Below, piece by piece: positions 27,101 to 36,004 of a DNA stretch of 64,000 bases. Below the pieces are notes generated by a model. That model was not told where the DNA came from, did not search any database, and saw only the letters and a list, made by a program, of their open reading frames with translations. The stretch's first letter is position 1. Each line of letters opens with the position of its first letter. The DNA is taken from assembly GCA_966185765.1 (NCBI GenBank), contig CBIFVZ010000009.1:1-64000 (forward strand). Direction: 5' to 3'. The position numbers were made by a program, and so were the translations under genes. This stretch comes from CBIFVZ01 sp966185765. GTDB lineage: Bacteria; Pseudomonadota; Gammaproteobacteria; Enterobacterales; Enterobacteriaceae.

Positions 27101-27901
27101 GACCACACTCACCTGGCTATGCCAAAAGAAGATGAAAAAATCCGCTTTCGCGACATTCAGGCCCAGCCGCGCAAAATTATCTCCAGTCCCACCTGGTCCG
27201 GGCTTGAAGATGAGCACGTTTCCTATAATGCCGGTTACACCAACGTACATGAGCTGATTCCGTGGCGCACGCTTTCTGGTCGCCAGCAGCTGTATCAGGA
27301 TCACCTCTGGATGCGCGCCTTTGGCGAAAGTCTGGTGACCTGGCGACCGCCGGTGGACACCCGCAGCATCGTCAATATGAAGGACAAAAAGCCCAACGGC
27401 TTCCCGGAAAAAGCGCTGAACTTCCTCACGCCGCACCAGAAATGGGGCATCCACTCGACCTACAGCGAAAACCTGCTGATGCTGACGATGTCGCGCGGCG
27501 GGCCGATTGTCTGGATAAGCGAAATCGATGCCCGCGAGCTGGGCATTGCTGACAACGACTGGATTGAGGCCTTTAACGCCAATGGGGCACTTACCGCCCG
27601 TGCCGTGGTGAGCCAGCGCGTGCCGTCGGGCATGACCATGATGTACCACGCGCAGGAGCGCCTCATGAACATCCCTGGCTCCGAAATCACCGGTTTACGC
27701 GGCGGTATTCATAACTCTGTCACGCGTATCTGCCCGAAACCCACGCATATGATTGGCGGCTATGCCCAACTGGCCTACAGCTTTAACTACTACGGCACCG
27801 TCGGCTCAAACCGCGATGAGTTCATCATCATCCGCAAAATGAAGAATATTAACTGGCTGGATGACGAAGGCCTGGATCAGGTACAGGAGAACACAAAATG
27901 A
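24161..27901 (+). CDS. narZ: Respiratory nitrate reductase 2, alpha subunit NarZ
   Basis: The catalytic subunit reduces nitrate to nitrite on the cytoplasmic side of the inner membrane and carries molybdo-bis-MGD and the FS0 cluster. It has 1246 residues, exactly the length of E. coli NarZ. The twin-arginine-like remnant RFRYFKQKG at the N-terminus, the FS0 ligands H and C in THGVNCTGSCSWK plus EPRGCPRG, and the nitrate-reductase Mo-ligand aspartate region PQTRTPDAHFF are in place. The start at 24161 has AGGAG eight bases upstream; the open frame runs 54 bases further upstream without support. It overlaps narY by four bases. In E. coli the narZYWV enzyme is expressed at low level and is RpoS-linked rather than Fnr/NarL-controlled. 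Confidence 0.95.
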   Translation: MSKLLDRFRYFKQKGDTFSGDHGQVMNSNRDWEDSYRQRWQFDKIVRSTHGVNCTGSCSWKIYVKNGLVTWETQQTDYPRTRPDLPNHEPRGCPRGASYSWYLYSANRLKYPLVRKRLIELWREALTIHSDPVDAWASIVEDPVKAKSYKEVRGRGGFVRSNWKELNQLIAAANVWTIKTFGPDRVAGFSPIPAMSMVSYAAGTRYLSLLGGTCLSFYDWYCDLPPASPMTWGEQTDVPESADWYNSSYIIAWGSNVPQTRTPDAHFFTEVRYKGTKTIAITPDYSEVAKLCDQWLAPKQGTDSALALAMGHVILSEFHVKNPSEYFINYAKRYTDMPMLVLLEPREGGFYAPGRMLRASDLVDGLGEANNPQWKTVAFNDTGELVVPNGSIGFRWGEKGKWNLESRAAGDDTALRLSLIDDADERLTVGFPWFGGYDNPHFTRVEMDPITLHTLPVKRLALANGEEGLVVSVYDLVLANYGIERGLDDDNCARDYGDIKAFTPAWAEQITGVPRQHTEQIAREFADTANKTHGRSMIILGAGVNHWYHMDMNYRGMINMLIFCGCVGQSGGGWAHYVGQEKLRPQTGWLPLAFALDWNRPPRQMNSTSFFYTHSSQWRYEKLTAQELLSPLADASRFTGHMIDFNVRAERMGWLPSAPQLNVNPLTLAAKAEQAGQSAADYTVQALKAGDIRFACEQPDSGINHPRNLFVWRSNLLGSSGKGHEYMLKYLLGTQSGIQGDELGSTDNVKPEEVEWQTAAIEGKLDLLVTLDFRMSSTCLFSDIVLPTATWYEKDDMNTSDMHPFIHPLSAAVDPAWESRSDWEIYKGIAKAFSETCVGHLGEETDVVLQPLQHDSPAELAQPFDIQDWRKGECDLVPGKTAPGIATVIRDYPATYERFTSLGPLMDKLGNGGKGISWNTDKEVDLLGRLNYRKADGPAKGRPIIDSAIDASEVILTLAPETNGQVAVRAWQALGELTGRDHTHLAMPKEDEKIRFRDIQAQPRKIISSPTWSGLEDEHVSYNAGYTNVHELIPWRTLSGRQQLYQDHLWMRAFGESLVTWRPPVDTRSIVNMKDKKPNGFPEKALNFLTPHQKWGIHSTYSENLLMLTMSRGGPIVWISEIDARELGIADNDWIEAFNANGALTARAVVSQRVPSGMTMMYHAQERLMNIPGSEITGLRGGIHNSVTRICPKPTHMIGGYAQLAYSFNYYGTVGSNRDEFIIIRKMKNINWLDDEGLDQVQENTK

Positions 27902-29442
27902 AAATTCGCTCTCAGGTTGGCATGGTGCTTAACCTCGACAAATGCATCGGTTGCCACACCTGTTCTGTTACCTGTAAAAACGTCTGGACCGGGCGCGAAG
28001 GCATGGAATACGCCTGGTTCAATAACGTCGAAACCAAGCCCGGCATTGGCTACCCTGCCGCCTGGGAAGACCAGGACAAATGGCAAGGCGGCTGGATCCG
28101 TAAAATAAACGGCAAATTGCAGCCGCGACTCGGCGGTAAGGTCGGCGTGCTGGCGAATATCTTCGCTAACCCGGTGCTGCCGGAGATAGACGACTACTAC
28201 GAACCGTTTACCTTCGACTATAAAACGCTGCACAACGCCCCGGAGGGTAAACATCTGCCTACCGCCCGCCCCCGCTCGCTGCTGACTGGGCGGCGCATGG
28301 AGAAAATCGAAAACGGTCCAAACTGGGAAGAGCTGCTTGGTGGCGAATTTGAGAAACGCGCCCGTGATCGCAATTTTGAGGCCATGCAAAAGGAGATGTA
28401 TGGTCAGTTTGAAAACACCTTCATGATGTACCTGCCGCGCCTGTGCGAACACTGCCTCAACCCAAGCTGTGTGGCAACCTGCCCAAGCGGTGCCATCTAC
28501 AAACGTGAAGAAGACGGCATTGTATTGATTGACCAGGACAAATGCCGCGGCTGGCGCATGTGTATCAGCGGCTGTCCCTATAAAAAAATCTACTTCAACT
28601 GGAAAAGCGGTAAATCCGAGAAGTGCATCTTCTGCTACCCACGCATTGAGTCCGGCCAGCCTACCGTGTGCTCAGAAACCTGCGTCGGGCGTATCCGTTA
28701 TCTTGGCGTGCTGCTGTACGACGCTGACGCGATTGAAGCGGCTGCCAGCACCGAAAATGAGCAAGATCTCTACGAGCGCCAGCTCGGCGTGTTTATGGAC
28801 CCGCACGACCCGGCGGTGATCGAACAGGCGCTCAAAGACGGCGTTCCACAGAACGTCATTGATGCCGCGCAGAAGTCGCCGGTCTACAAAATGGCGATGG
28901 ACTGGAAGCTGGCGCTGCCCCTGCACCCGGAATACCGCACATTGCCTATGGTCTGGTATGTACCGCCCTTATCACCCATTCAGTCCGTCGCGGATGCCGG
29001 TGGCCTGCCGCACAACGCCAGCGTGCTGCCCGCAGTGGAAAACCTGCGGATTCCGGTACAGTATCTCGCCAATATGATGAGTGCGGGCGATACCGGCCCG
29101 GTGCTGCGCGCGCTTAAACGCATGATGGCCATGCGCCATTATATGCGCTCACAAACCGTAGAAGGCGTCAGCGACACCCGCGCGCTCGACGAGGTCGGCC
29201 TGAGTGTGGCGCAGGTCGAAGAAATGTACCGCTATCTCGCCATTGCTAACTACGAAGACCGGTTTGTCATCCCCACCAGCCACCGCGAAATGGCACGCGA
29301 CGCTTTCCCGGAGCGCAACGGCTGCGGCTTTAGCTTTGGCGACGGTTGCCACGGCTCTGACACCAAATTCAATCTGTTTAACAGCACCCGCATTGACGCT
29401 ATCAACATCACGGAAGTGACTGACAAAGCGGAGGGCGAGTAA
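27898..29442 (+). CDS. narY: Respiratory nitrate reductase 2, beta (iron-sulphur) subunit NarY
   Basis: An electron-transfer subunit of 514 residues (E. coli 514) that passes electrons from the NarV haems to NarZ. Its four cysteine groups are intact: CIGCHTCSVTC, CEHCLNPSCVATC, CRGWRMCISGC and CIFCYPRIESGQPTVCSETC. The tryptophan replacing a cysteine in CRGWRMC marks the [3Fe-4S] centre, as in all NarH/NarY proteins, leaving three [4Fe-4S] clusters. The ATG overlaps the narZ stop (ATGA), and the narY stop overlaps the narW start, so translation of the operon is coupled throughout. Confidence 0.95.
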   Translation: MKIRSQVGMVLNLDKCIGCHTCSVTCKNVWTGREGMEYAWFNNVETKPGIGYPAAWEDQDKWQGGWIRKINGKLQPRLGGKVGVLANIFANPVLPEIDDYYEPFTFDYKTLHNAPEGKHLPTARPRSLLTGRRMEKIENGPNWEELLGGEFEKRARDRNFEAMQKEMYGQFENTFMMYLPRLCEHCLNPSCVATCPSGAIYKREEDGIVLIDQDKCRGWRMCISGCPYKKIYFNWKSGKSEKCIFCYPRIESGQPTVCSETCVGRIRYLGVLLYDADAIEAAASTENEQDLYERQLGVFMDPHDPAVIEQALKDGVPQNVIDAAQKSPVYKMAMDWKLALPLHPEYRTLPMVWYVPPLSPIQSVADAGGLPHNASVLPAVENLRIPVQYLANMMSAGDTGPVLRALKRMMAMRHYMRSQTVEGVSDTRALDEVGLSVAQVEEMYRYLAIANYEDRFVIPTSHREMARDAFPERNGCGFSFGDGCHGSDTKFNLFNSTRIDAINITEVTDKAEGE

Positions 29443-30137
29443 TGCAAATTCTGAAAGTCATTGCCCTGCTGCTGGAGTACCCCGATGAGCAGGTGTGGCA
29501 AAGCGGCGAGGAGCTGAATGCACTGGTGGCGCAGGAGGCGCCTGAGTTGTTGGGGTTTGTTGAGCGTCATTTACGCGGCAATCTACTCGACCGCCAGGCT
29601 GAATGGGGCGAGATATTTGAGCGCGGGCGCTCGACCTCGCTACTGCTGTTTGAACATGTCCACGCTGAGTCCCGCGACCGCGGACAGGCAATGGTGGATT
29701 TAATGGCGCAATACGAGCGCGCAGGGCTTGCCATTAATTGCCGTGAGTTGCCGGATTATCTGCCGCTGTATCTGGAATATCTCAGCACCCGTGAACCGGC
29801 AGAAGCCCGCCAGGGTTTGCACGACGTTGCCCCTATTCTTGCGCTTATCGGCGGGCGGCTTAAGCAACGCGATGCCCTCTATCACATTCTGTTTGACGCC
29901 CTGCTGCGCATTGCTGGCAGCAAGCTAAGAAGTGACAGCGTCACACAACAGGTCAGCGGTGAAGCGCGGGATGACACGCCAAAAGCGCTTGATGCCGTCT
30001 GGGAAGAAGAACAGGTCAAATTCATCGAGGACAGCGGTCAGTCATGTAGCGCCTCGCCCCTGCAACAGCACCAGCGGCGTTTTAGCCAGGACACGGTGCC
30101 CCAGTATCTGGATCTCTCTGTCGGAGGCCAAAAATGA
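29442..30137 (+). CDS. narW: Nitrate reductase 2 assembly chaperone NarW
   Basis: A cytoplasmic chaperone of the NarJ/NarW family, 231 residues as in E. coli, needed to insert the molybdenum cofactor into NarZ before membrane docking; it is not part of the final enzyme. Typical features are the helical TorD-like fold, LEYPDEQVW near the start, the [19 protein letters not shown] stretch and the [12 protein letters not shown] motif. The tail is acidic and poorly conserved, as expected. The gene shares its first A with the narY stop and overlaps narV by four bases. Confidence 0.94.
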   Translation: MQILKVIALLLEYPDEQVWQSGEELNALVAQEAPELLGFVERHLRGNLLDRQAEWGEIFERGRSTSLLLFEHVHAESRDRGQAMVDLMAQYERAGLAINCRELPDYLPLYLEYLSTREPAEARQGLHDVAPILALIGGRLKQRDALYHILFDALLRIAGSKLRSDSVTQQVSGEARDDTPKALDAVWEEEQVKFIEDSGQSCSASPLQQHQRRFSQDTVPQYLDLSVGGQK

Positions 30138-30814
30138 TGCATTATCTGGACGTCTTTTTTTACGATCTGTATCCCTACATCTGCGCTACCGTGTTCTTGC
30201 TCGGCAGTTGGCTGCGCTATGACTATGGCCAGTATACCTGGCGCGCCGAGTCGAGTCAGATGCTCAGTAAAAAGGGGTTCCGGCTTGCCTCAAACCTGTT
30301 CCACATCGGCATTCTCGGGATTTTCTTCGGCCATTTGTTCGGCATGTTAACACCACACTGGGTCTATGAGCCGTTTTTACCCGTGGCAGTCAAACAACAA
30401 ATGGCGATATGGATGGGAGGCATCTGCGGCGTGCTGACGCTAACCGGTGGGATAATGCTGCTGTGGCGTAGACTGTTCAACCATCGGGTACGCGCCAGTT
30501 CCAGCACCGCCGATATTCTGATTTTGTCCATTCTGTTGATTCAATGTACGCTGGGATTAATAACCATTCCCTACTCAATGGAATACCCCGACGGCAGCGA
30601 GATGATGAGACTGGTGGGCTGGGCGCAGTCGGTTGTGACCTTCAGCGGTGGATCTTCTGAGATGCTGCACGGCGTGGCGCCCATTTTCCGCCTGCATCTG
30701 GTGCTGGGCATGACGATTTTCCTGTTGTTCCCGTTCACTCGCCTGGTGCATGTCTGGAGTGCGCCGTTTGAATATTTCACTCGCCGCTATCAGTTGGTGC
30801 GCTCACGCCGTTAA
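30134..30814 (+). CDS. narV: Nitrate reductase 2, gamma (cytochrome b) subunit NarV
   Basis: A membrane anchor and quinol oxidase subunit of 226 residues with five transmembrane helices. It holds two b haems, with histidine ligands in [15 protein letters not shown] (TM2) and [16 protein letters not shown] (TM5). It takes electrons from quinol on the periplasmic side and hands them to NarY. The sequence agrees with E. coli NarV in length and in features such as [20 protein letters not shown]. It is the last gene of narUZYWV, followed by a terminator. Confidence 0.95.
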   Translation: MMHYLDVFFYDLYPYICATVFLLGSWLRYDYGQYTWRAESSQMLSKKGFRLASNLFHIGILGIFFGHLFGMLTPHWVYEPFLPVAVKQQMAIWMGGICGVLTLTGGIMLLWRRLFNHRVRASSSTADILILSILLIQCTLGLITIPYSMEYPDGSEMMRLVGWAQSVVTFSGGSSEMLHGVAPIFRLHLVLGMTIFLLFPFTRLVHVWSAPFEYFTRRYQLVRSRR

Positions 30815-30827
30815 TGTCCCTGTTTCA

Positions 30828-30855
30828 GGGCGGAAATTTTCTCCGCCCCATTTTT
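30828..30855 (+). terminator. Rho-independent terminator of the nar operon
   Basis: Stem GGGCGGA / TCCGCCC with a seven-base loop, then CATTTTT, 14 bases after the narV stop. The following 250 bases are very AT-rich and should carry the autotransporter promoter. Confidence 0.8.
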
Positions 30856-31111
30856 AATAGCAAAAAGACATTATTAATAATCAAAAACAACATTCATCAT
30901 GAATTAAATTCATAGTAAATTTTGTTTACGCGCTGTGAACGTAATCACCTTTTATTTTATTGCTTTTTCTTTAGCCGGGGAGAATAATTTTCGCGCACAT
31001 CAACAGGGCTTTTACTCCCCGTTATTTTCTACGTGCACAACTACTTATGTCATTGTCACGATGGCGCCACAACATAATAATAGTTATGTTATTATAAGGA
31101 TATATAATATA

Positions 31112-34100
31112 ATGGCTGACAATACTTTTCCCGTTTATAAAATATCTTCATTATCTCTCGCAATAGGTGTGGCATTAATTGCGCCACACACTGCGCACGC
31201 GTTGGACAGTCGCTGTACAGTTCCCTGGGTTACCACCTGTTTAGGTAATACACAAACCACGTCCGGGCAGGCTCAGAATGCTCTGCTTATGGGGTCGTCC
31301 AGCTATGGATTAATTGTTAAAGACTTCGATTATCTGGTACCCAAACGCGCCGTTTCAGGTACAGATTCCAACAGTTGGGGCGGAGCCTGGACAATGGGTA
31401 TCGGTGTTTATGGACATATGAGCGCCCCGTCGGACTGGACCACGTTATATGATGGTCACTCCGGGCTTTACGTCAAAAACACCACCATTAAAGGCAGCAC
31501 GGCAGATTCACAGATAGCCGGGATTTTGCATTACAACTCACTCAGTGCGCCCAGTTCACATACTGATACCGTCAATATTGTGGATGTCAATGTCGATGTG
31601 GCGAATACCCGCGTCGCGGCAATAGATCCCACTCAGTATTCACATCTCATTGCAACCCGAGTGTTTGGCTTGTTCCAGGAAAACGAAGGCGCAAACAAAA
31701 ACAGCACCATGAATGTACTGGGTAACACCGCTATCAACATCAGCCGTGCCTGTGCGTATGGCGCGAGTTGTGATTCAGGTGATGAAGGCTGGGATTCTGT
31801 GGCAATCCGTGTCACAACGCTGACAAACGGCAGCGCCCAGCTTAATGTAGGAGACAACGTAGTGGTTACCACACACGGCGACCGCGCGCATGGGTTAAAC
31901 GCCGCCATTGGCACGGGCGGCTATAACGCCACGATAAACAATGCCGGGACCGTGACCACAGAGGGTATCTGGTCTAAGGGTGCCTATATGAACAACTGGA
32001 AAAACCAGACAGGCAATACGGCGACTTTTACCAATACCGGATTTATCCAGACGCTTGGCAACTATTCTCACGGAGTGGAAGTTTTCGGTTTCCAGAAAAA
32101 TAATATCGACAACGACGGTGGTATTTATGCCTACGGCCAGGATGCGAGCGCCCTGCTTGTTGAGTACCGCACTATATTCAGCAGCGCCGCAAATATTACC
32201 AATGGTAATACCACAATAAATCTGGGCAGTAACTCAGAGCTATATGGTGGATATGGTAACAAGGGTGCCGGGATTTATCTTGCTCAGGGAGGCGGTTCCC
32301 ATACCATCAATAATGCCGGAACCATCGCGGGTGATAATTTCCGTTCAATTAAAGTCACCACGAATGGCAGCAAGGGTGATGTGACAATTAATAACACCGG
32401 CACGATTTTTGGTTTCCAGGAAATAGCCGCTCCTGTCACTACGGTCAATAATCTGGGCGGCGGGATCTTCAGTCTGGAGAACTTCGTCAATGGCGAACCT
32501 GGCGTGGTGGCGTCACGCTTTAGTAATAACAACACTGGCAAGTTCATTAACTCAGGCACCATCAATTTCGGTGATAGCATGAGCAACCTGCAACCTGTTA
32601 TTGCAGTGTTAAACGGTCTTGACACTTTTCACCTCCAGTATGGCGGGGTGATTGATATGGCCAGTAATAACAAACCTAACAAAAGTACCGGTATTGGTGC
32701 CAATAACTATGCGGGTGACCGTCTGACTATCACCAATGACAGCAAAACCTCGGTGTTCTACTCCGATGGCGGCACCGTGCAGTTGAACACCAATTTCACC
32801 ACCGCCAATCAGGCGCTGGAAGAGAACAGAGTCAGTGACCGTCTGGTTGTCGATAGCGCAATGAAGATTTCTGCCAGCGCAGCGCCGACCTGGATAAAAA
32901 TCGTACCCACAAAAAATAGCCTCACCGGTGCGCAGCTTACGACCGGAACGGGTTTCAAAGTGGTGGAAGTCAAACAAACATCAACTCACGATGCGTTTGC
33001 ACTGGCAGCACCTGTCGCGGTGGGCGCAAAACAGTATGTATTGCAGCAGTCAGGCAATAAAGACTGGTATCTGACCAGTGCTGTTGCGGGGGTCAACGCT
33101 GCTTCTGCCCAACTTTACAATCCATCAGTCGGGTCTTATCTGGCAAACCAGTCCGCCATGATTGATATGACCAGCCTGTCGCTTGCTGACCGCAACGGTC
33201 TCGCCAGCGATAGCCCAACCAGTAAAAATGAGTACGGCAGCAGTCTGCAATACAATATGACCTCTGGTGCAGTACGCCCTGCTTTCTGGATGCAAAAAAC
33301 CAGCACCACCGGTACCAGCTCTATGGCCAGCTCACTGAATATGAAGAATAATGCCCAGCTGTTGCGTATGGGGGGTGATATTTCCAGCATGAAAACATTC
33401 AGTGGTGATTTGCACCTAGGCTGGTTTGGTTCAACCGGTACCAGCAGTAACAGTGCGGTAAATAGCTATACCGGCACCACGGCTAAAGGCACTCTGGAAG
33501 GTCACGCGATGGGGCTTGCCGGAACCTGGTATAAAAACGAACGTAGCGGCCAGGGCCTGTACGTGGACAGCTGGATGCAGTTTGGTAACTTCAAAAACAC
33601 CATCAGCGGTGCTGCCCAGCATAACCGGGAAGAAAGCTATCGTAGCAGCATTTTTAGTTCGTCGGTTGAAACGGGCTATGCCGTGGCATTGAGTGATGAG
33701 CCGGGCGGATGGATGTTAACACCACAGGCGCAGATTACTCATCATCAGCTGAGAACTGACCGTCACCAGGATGGCAATATGTTAACGGTGGACAACGGTA
33801 ATACTCGGGGCATTATCACGCGCGTGGGTGTGCGTCTGGATATGGCGCAAAACGCTGCAGCGAAGAACGCACAAACCTTCCATCCTTACCTGGAAGCAAA
33901 CTGGGTGTCTGACGGTGTGAAAAACCAACTGGCTTTTAACAACGAAACCCTGGCTGACAAACGCTCTCGCGATGTTGTCGAAACAAAGCTCGGTTTCAAA
34001 GGGGATATCAGCAACAGCCTGAAGCTTTGGGGCCACGCCAGCAACCGCCTGGGTGAAAATACGCCGGGAGTGGATAAATACACGCTCAACACGGGCCTGT

Positions 34101-34114
34101 CTTACACCTGGTAA
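31112..34114 (+). CDS. Classical (type Va) autotransporter, AIDA-like beta-helical passenger
   Basis: A surface or secreted protein of 1000 residues. The start at 31112 gives MADNTFPVYKISSLSLAIG, a signal peptide cleaved near HTAHA; an open frame from 30935 would place 59 odd residues in front. The passenger (about 30-730) is rich in Asn, Thr, Gly and Ser and holds repeated beta-helix turns such as INNAGTVTTEG, INNAGTIAGDN and INNTGTIFGFQ. Two short cysteine loops lie in its first part (CTVPWVTTC and CAYGASC), uncommon for autotransporters. The last 270 residues form the translocator barrel (FWMQKTSTTG start, LRMGGDIS, LNTGLSYTW end with terminal aromatic). No protease motif was seen, so an adhesin role is likeliest. 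It is monocistronic and strongly terminated. Confidence 0.88.
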   Translation: MADNTFPVYKISSLSLAIGVALIAPHTAHALDSRCTVPWVTTCLGNTQTTSGQAQNALLMGSSSYGLIVKDFDYLVPKRAVSGTDSNSWGGAWTMGIGVYGHMSAPSDWTTLYDGHSGLYVKNTTIKGSTADSQIAGILHYNSLSAPSSHTDTVNIVDVNVDVANTRVAAIDPTQYSHLIATRVFGLFQENEGANKNSTMNVLGNTAINISRACAYGASCDSGDEGWDSVAIRVTTLTNGSAQLNVGDNVVVTTHGDRAHGLNAAIGTGGYNATINNAGTVTTEGIWSKGAYMNNWKNQTGNTATFTNTGFIQTLGNYSHGVEVFGFQKNNIDNDGGIYAYGQDASALLVEYRTIFSSAANITNGNTTINLGSNSELYGGYGNKGAGIYLAQGGGSHTINNAGTIAGDNFRSIKVTTNGSKGDVTINNTGTIFGFQEIAAPVTTVNNLGGGIFSLENFVNGEPGVVASRFSNNNTGKFINSGTINFGDSMSNLQPVIAVLNGLDTFHLQYGGVIDMASNNKPNKSTGIGANNYAGDRLTITNDSKTSVFYSDGGTVQLNTNFTTANQALEENRVSDRLVVDSAMKISASAAPTWIKIVPTKNSLTGAQLTTGTGFKVVEVKQTSTHDAFALAAPVAVGAKQYVLQQSGNKDWYLTSAVAGVNAASAQLYNPSVGSYLANQSAMIDMTSLSLADRNGLASDSPTSKNEYGSSLQYNMTSGAVRPAFWMQKTSTTGTSSMASSLNMKNNAQLLRMGGDISSMKTFSGDLHLGWFGSTGTSSNSAVNSYTGTTAKGTLEGHAMGLAGTWYKNERSGQGLYVDSWMQFGNFKNTISGAAQHNREESYRSSIFSSSVETGYAVALSDEPGGWMLTPQAQITHHQLRTDRHQDGNMLTVDNGNTRGIITRVGVRLDMAQNAAAKNAQTFHPYLEANWVSDGVKNQLAFNNETLADKRSRDVVETKLGFKGDISNSLKLWGHASNRLGENTPGVDKYTLNTGLSYTW

Positions 34115-34140
34115 TACGTCGATAAGACTGAAGCCATAAC

Positions 34141-34168
34141 GGGGAATACAGCTGTATTCCCCTTTTTT
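34141..34168 (+). terminator. Rho-independent terminator of the autotransporter gene
   Basis: Fully palindromic stem GGGGAATACA-GC-TGTATTCCCC followed by TTTTTT; 27 bases after the stop. Confidence 0.9.
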
Positions 34169-34182
34169 CTGAGTTATGCAAC

Positions 34183-34568
34183 TTACTGTGGCAGACGAAT
34201 TTTCCACTTATGCGTTAGTTGCCTTTTAGTGTCACCCGCAAGCGTGCCTGATTACCCTTATGCACCCTATACTGCCACATCAAACTTATCAGCCGCCAGG
34301 TCGTGCGAAAGCGTCGGCCAACTGGTACGTATAAACTCCACCTTCAACGCCAGCGACTGAGCAAGCGCGTTTGCCATATCAATATCATAACCCTGGAGCC
34401 TGCCATCGCTATCCTGCCAGGCCAGCGGCGCGTAATCCCCCGGCCCCCCACCTTTAGCGTGCCACTGCGCTGGATATCTGCCATCGGGCACGCCTGGACG
34501 CTGGCGCAAGGAATAAGGACGACGCCCAGCGATGCCAGTAGCGGTTTCATCATTTTTCTTCTGCGCAA
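34183..34568 (-). pseudogene. Broken family 3 extracellular solute-binding protein (amino-acid/PheC-like)
   Basis: Two overlapping minus-strand frames together spell a periplasmic binding protein. The first (from about 34553) gives a signal peptide MKPLLASLGVVLIPCASVQA and then IQRSGTLKVGG. The second continues GDYAPLAWQDSDGRLQGYDIDMANALAQSLALKVEF, ending at a stop after DKFDVAV (34267). The switch falls in the C/G-run near 34438-34450, a likely frameshift. About 170 residues that should follow are missing; a third frame ending at 34183 (LTHKWKIRLPQ) looks like the family's C-terminus. So the gene has both a frameshift and an internal deletion and cannot make a working protein. The N-terminal half resembles cyclohexadienyl dehydratase-type (PheC) and amino-acid-binding proteins. 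Confidence 0.75.
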
Positions 34569-34687
34569 AGTGTGTTTTTTACCTGATTATCACGCTAACG
34601 CGTACAAAACGCGTATTCCTGGCTATGGTTACAGAGGCGGTCATAAGACTGACTCCCCGTTTACCATCAACAGGATAAGGAGGCAAT

Positions 34688-34942
34688 ATGGCAAAGGCGA
34701 AATACCGGTTTGATGATATTAATACTGAGGATGTCGAGCCGGATGCGGAAAACCTTGCGTATGCGCTTAGTGCGGCGGTAGCGGTGCTGGCCTCCTGTAT
34801 CGCGGGCAGTTCAGCGCAAAAAAAAGATGAAATCCTGCGCAAATTTGATATTGCGGTGAAGAAAAACGAGGATGAGGACTGTCACGTTGAACTGGCATGG
34901 CTGGCGCAGTCCACTAAGCTGACGCTGCTGGGCGAGGATTAA
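34688..34942 (+). CDS. Small hypothetical protein, 84 residues
   Basis: I do not recognise this protein. It has an excellent ribosome site (AGGAGG about six bases before ATG) and normal codon use, so it is likely real. The sequence starts MAKAKYRFDDINTEDVEPDA, then a helical Ala-rich stretch (LAYALSAAVAVLASCIAG), a charged section with two further cysteine/acidic positions, and an acidic end. The Ala-rich stretch is not long or hydrophobic enough to be a convincing membrane span. It stands alone between the binding-protein pseudogene and the end of the mhp operon, with a shared bidirectional terminator after it. Confidence 0.6.
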   Translation: MAKAKYRFDDINTEDVEPDAENLAYALSAAVAVLASCIAGSSAQKKDEILRKFDIAVKKNEDEDCHVELAWLAQSTKLTLLGED

Positions 34943-34961
34943 TCATACCCAACATGTGTTA

Positions 34962-34985
34962 AAACCGCCTTTTACAAGGCGGTTT
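34962..34985. terminator. Bidirectional terminator between the 84-residue gene and mhpE
   Basis: Perfect ten-base stem AAACCGCCTT / AAGGCGGTTT with a four-base loop, midway between two convergent stops. A and T runs flank both sides. Confidence 0.85.
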
Positions 34986-34996
34986 ATTGAGGCCGG

Positions 34997-36004
34997 TTAA
35001 CCCCTGTTTTTCAGATCCAACGCCACATCGACAATCATATCTTCCTGGCCGCCGACCATACGTCGTTTACCCAATTCAACCAGGATATCGACGGTTTTCA
35101 GTCCGTACTTCTGCGCTGCCGCTTCACTGTGGCGCAGGAAGCTTGAATACACCCCGGCATAGCCCAGCGCCAGTGTTTCGCGGTCAACACGCACCGGGCG
35201 GTCCTGTAACGGGCGAACCCGATCATCGGCAGCATCCATGAGCGCAATTAAATCCGTACCATGCTGCCAGCCCAGCTTATCTGCGACAGCGATAAACGCC
35301 TCCAGCGGTGCGTTACCGGCTCCAGCCCCCATGCCCGCCAGGCTCGCGTCCACACGGTCAGCACCCTCTTCCACAGCAACAATAGAGTTTGCCACGCCGA
35401 GACTGAGGTTGTGGTGCGCGTGAATACCGGTCAGCGTTTGCGGTTTGAGCACCGCTTTCAGCGCCCGAAAACGCGCACGCACGTCGTCCATATTCATAGC
35501 ACCGCCGGAGTCCACCACGTAAATACAGGTTGCTCCGTAGCTTTCCATTTTTTTGGCCTGCTGAGCCAGGTTCTCCGGGCTGGTCATGTGGCTCATCATC
35601 AAAAAACCTACCGTATCCATGCCAAGCTCGCGGGCACAGGCGATATGCTGCTGCGCCACGTCCGCTTCCGTGCAATGGGTTGCCACACGCACAATGCGCG
35701 CACCGGCAGCATAGGCGTTTTTCAGATCGTGAATAGTGCCAATGCCTGGCAGCAGTAGCGTGGCGATTTGCGCCTCTTTCACAGCATCCGCTGCCGCTGC
35801 AATCCACTCCAGATCGCTGTGTGCGCCAAAACCGTAGTTAAAGCTGGAGCCTTGCAGACCGTCACCGTGGGCCACTTCAATTGAGTCCACCCCAGCACTA
35901 TCAAGTGCAGCGGCAATGCGCTGTACGTCATCGAGCGTATACTGGTGGCGAATGGCGTGCATGCCATCGCGCAACGTCACATCGGAAATAAACAGTTTTT
36001 TCAT
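34997..36004 (-). CDS. mhpE: 4-hydroxy-2-oxovalerate aldolase MhpE
   Basis: The class II, divalent-metal aldolase of the phenylpropionate pathway: 4-hydroxy-2-oxovalerate to pyruvate and acetaldehyde. It has 335 residues (E. coli 337). Hallmarks of the HMG-CoA-lyase-like barrel are present: the metal/pyruvate-binding [12 protein letters not shown] at the N-terminus, VAHGDGL, and the metal-binding [15 protein letters not shown] communication domain follows to the C-terminus. It forms a complex with MhpF, whose gene overlaps its start by four bases, so acetaldehyde is channelled directly. It is the last gene of the operon in the order mhpABCDFE. Confidence 0.95.
   Translation of the reverse strand: MKKLFISDVTLRDGMHAIRHQYTLDDVQRIAAALDSAGVDSIEVAHGDGLQGSSFNYGFGAHSDLEWIAAAADAVKEAQIATLLLPGIGTIHDLKNAYAAGARIVRVATHCTEADVAQQHIACARELGMDTVGFLMMSHMTSPENLAQQAKKMESYGATCIYVVDSGGAMNMDDVRARFRALKAVLKPQTLTGIHAHHNLSLGVANSIVAVEEGADRVDASLAGMGAGAGNAPLEAFIAVADKLGWQHGTDLIALMDAADDRVRPLQDRPVRVDRETLALGYAGVYSSFLRHSEAAAQKYGLKTVDILVELGKRRMVGGQEDMIVDVALDLKNRG

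Noticed and set aside
26660..27649. Minus-strand frame of 329 codons inside narZ
   Set aside because: Same reason: mirrors the coding frame of narZ and has no family features.
27877..28452. Minus-strand frame over the start of narY
   Set aside because: Antisense shadow; narY cysteine motifs on the plus strand are decisive.
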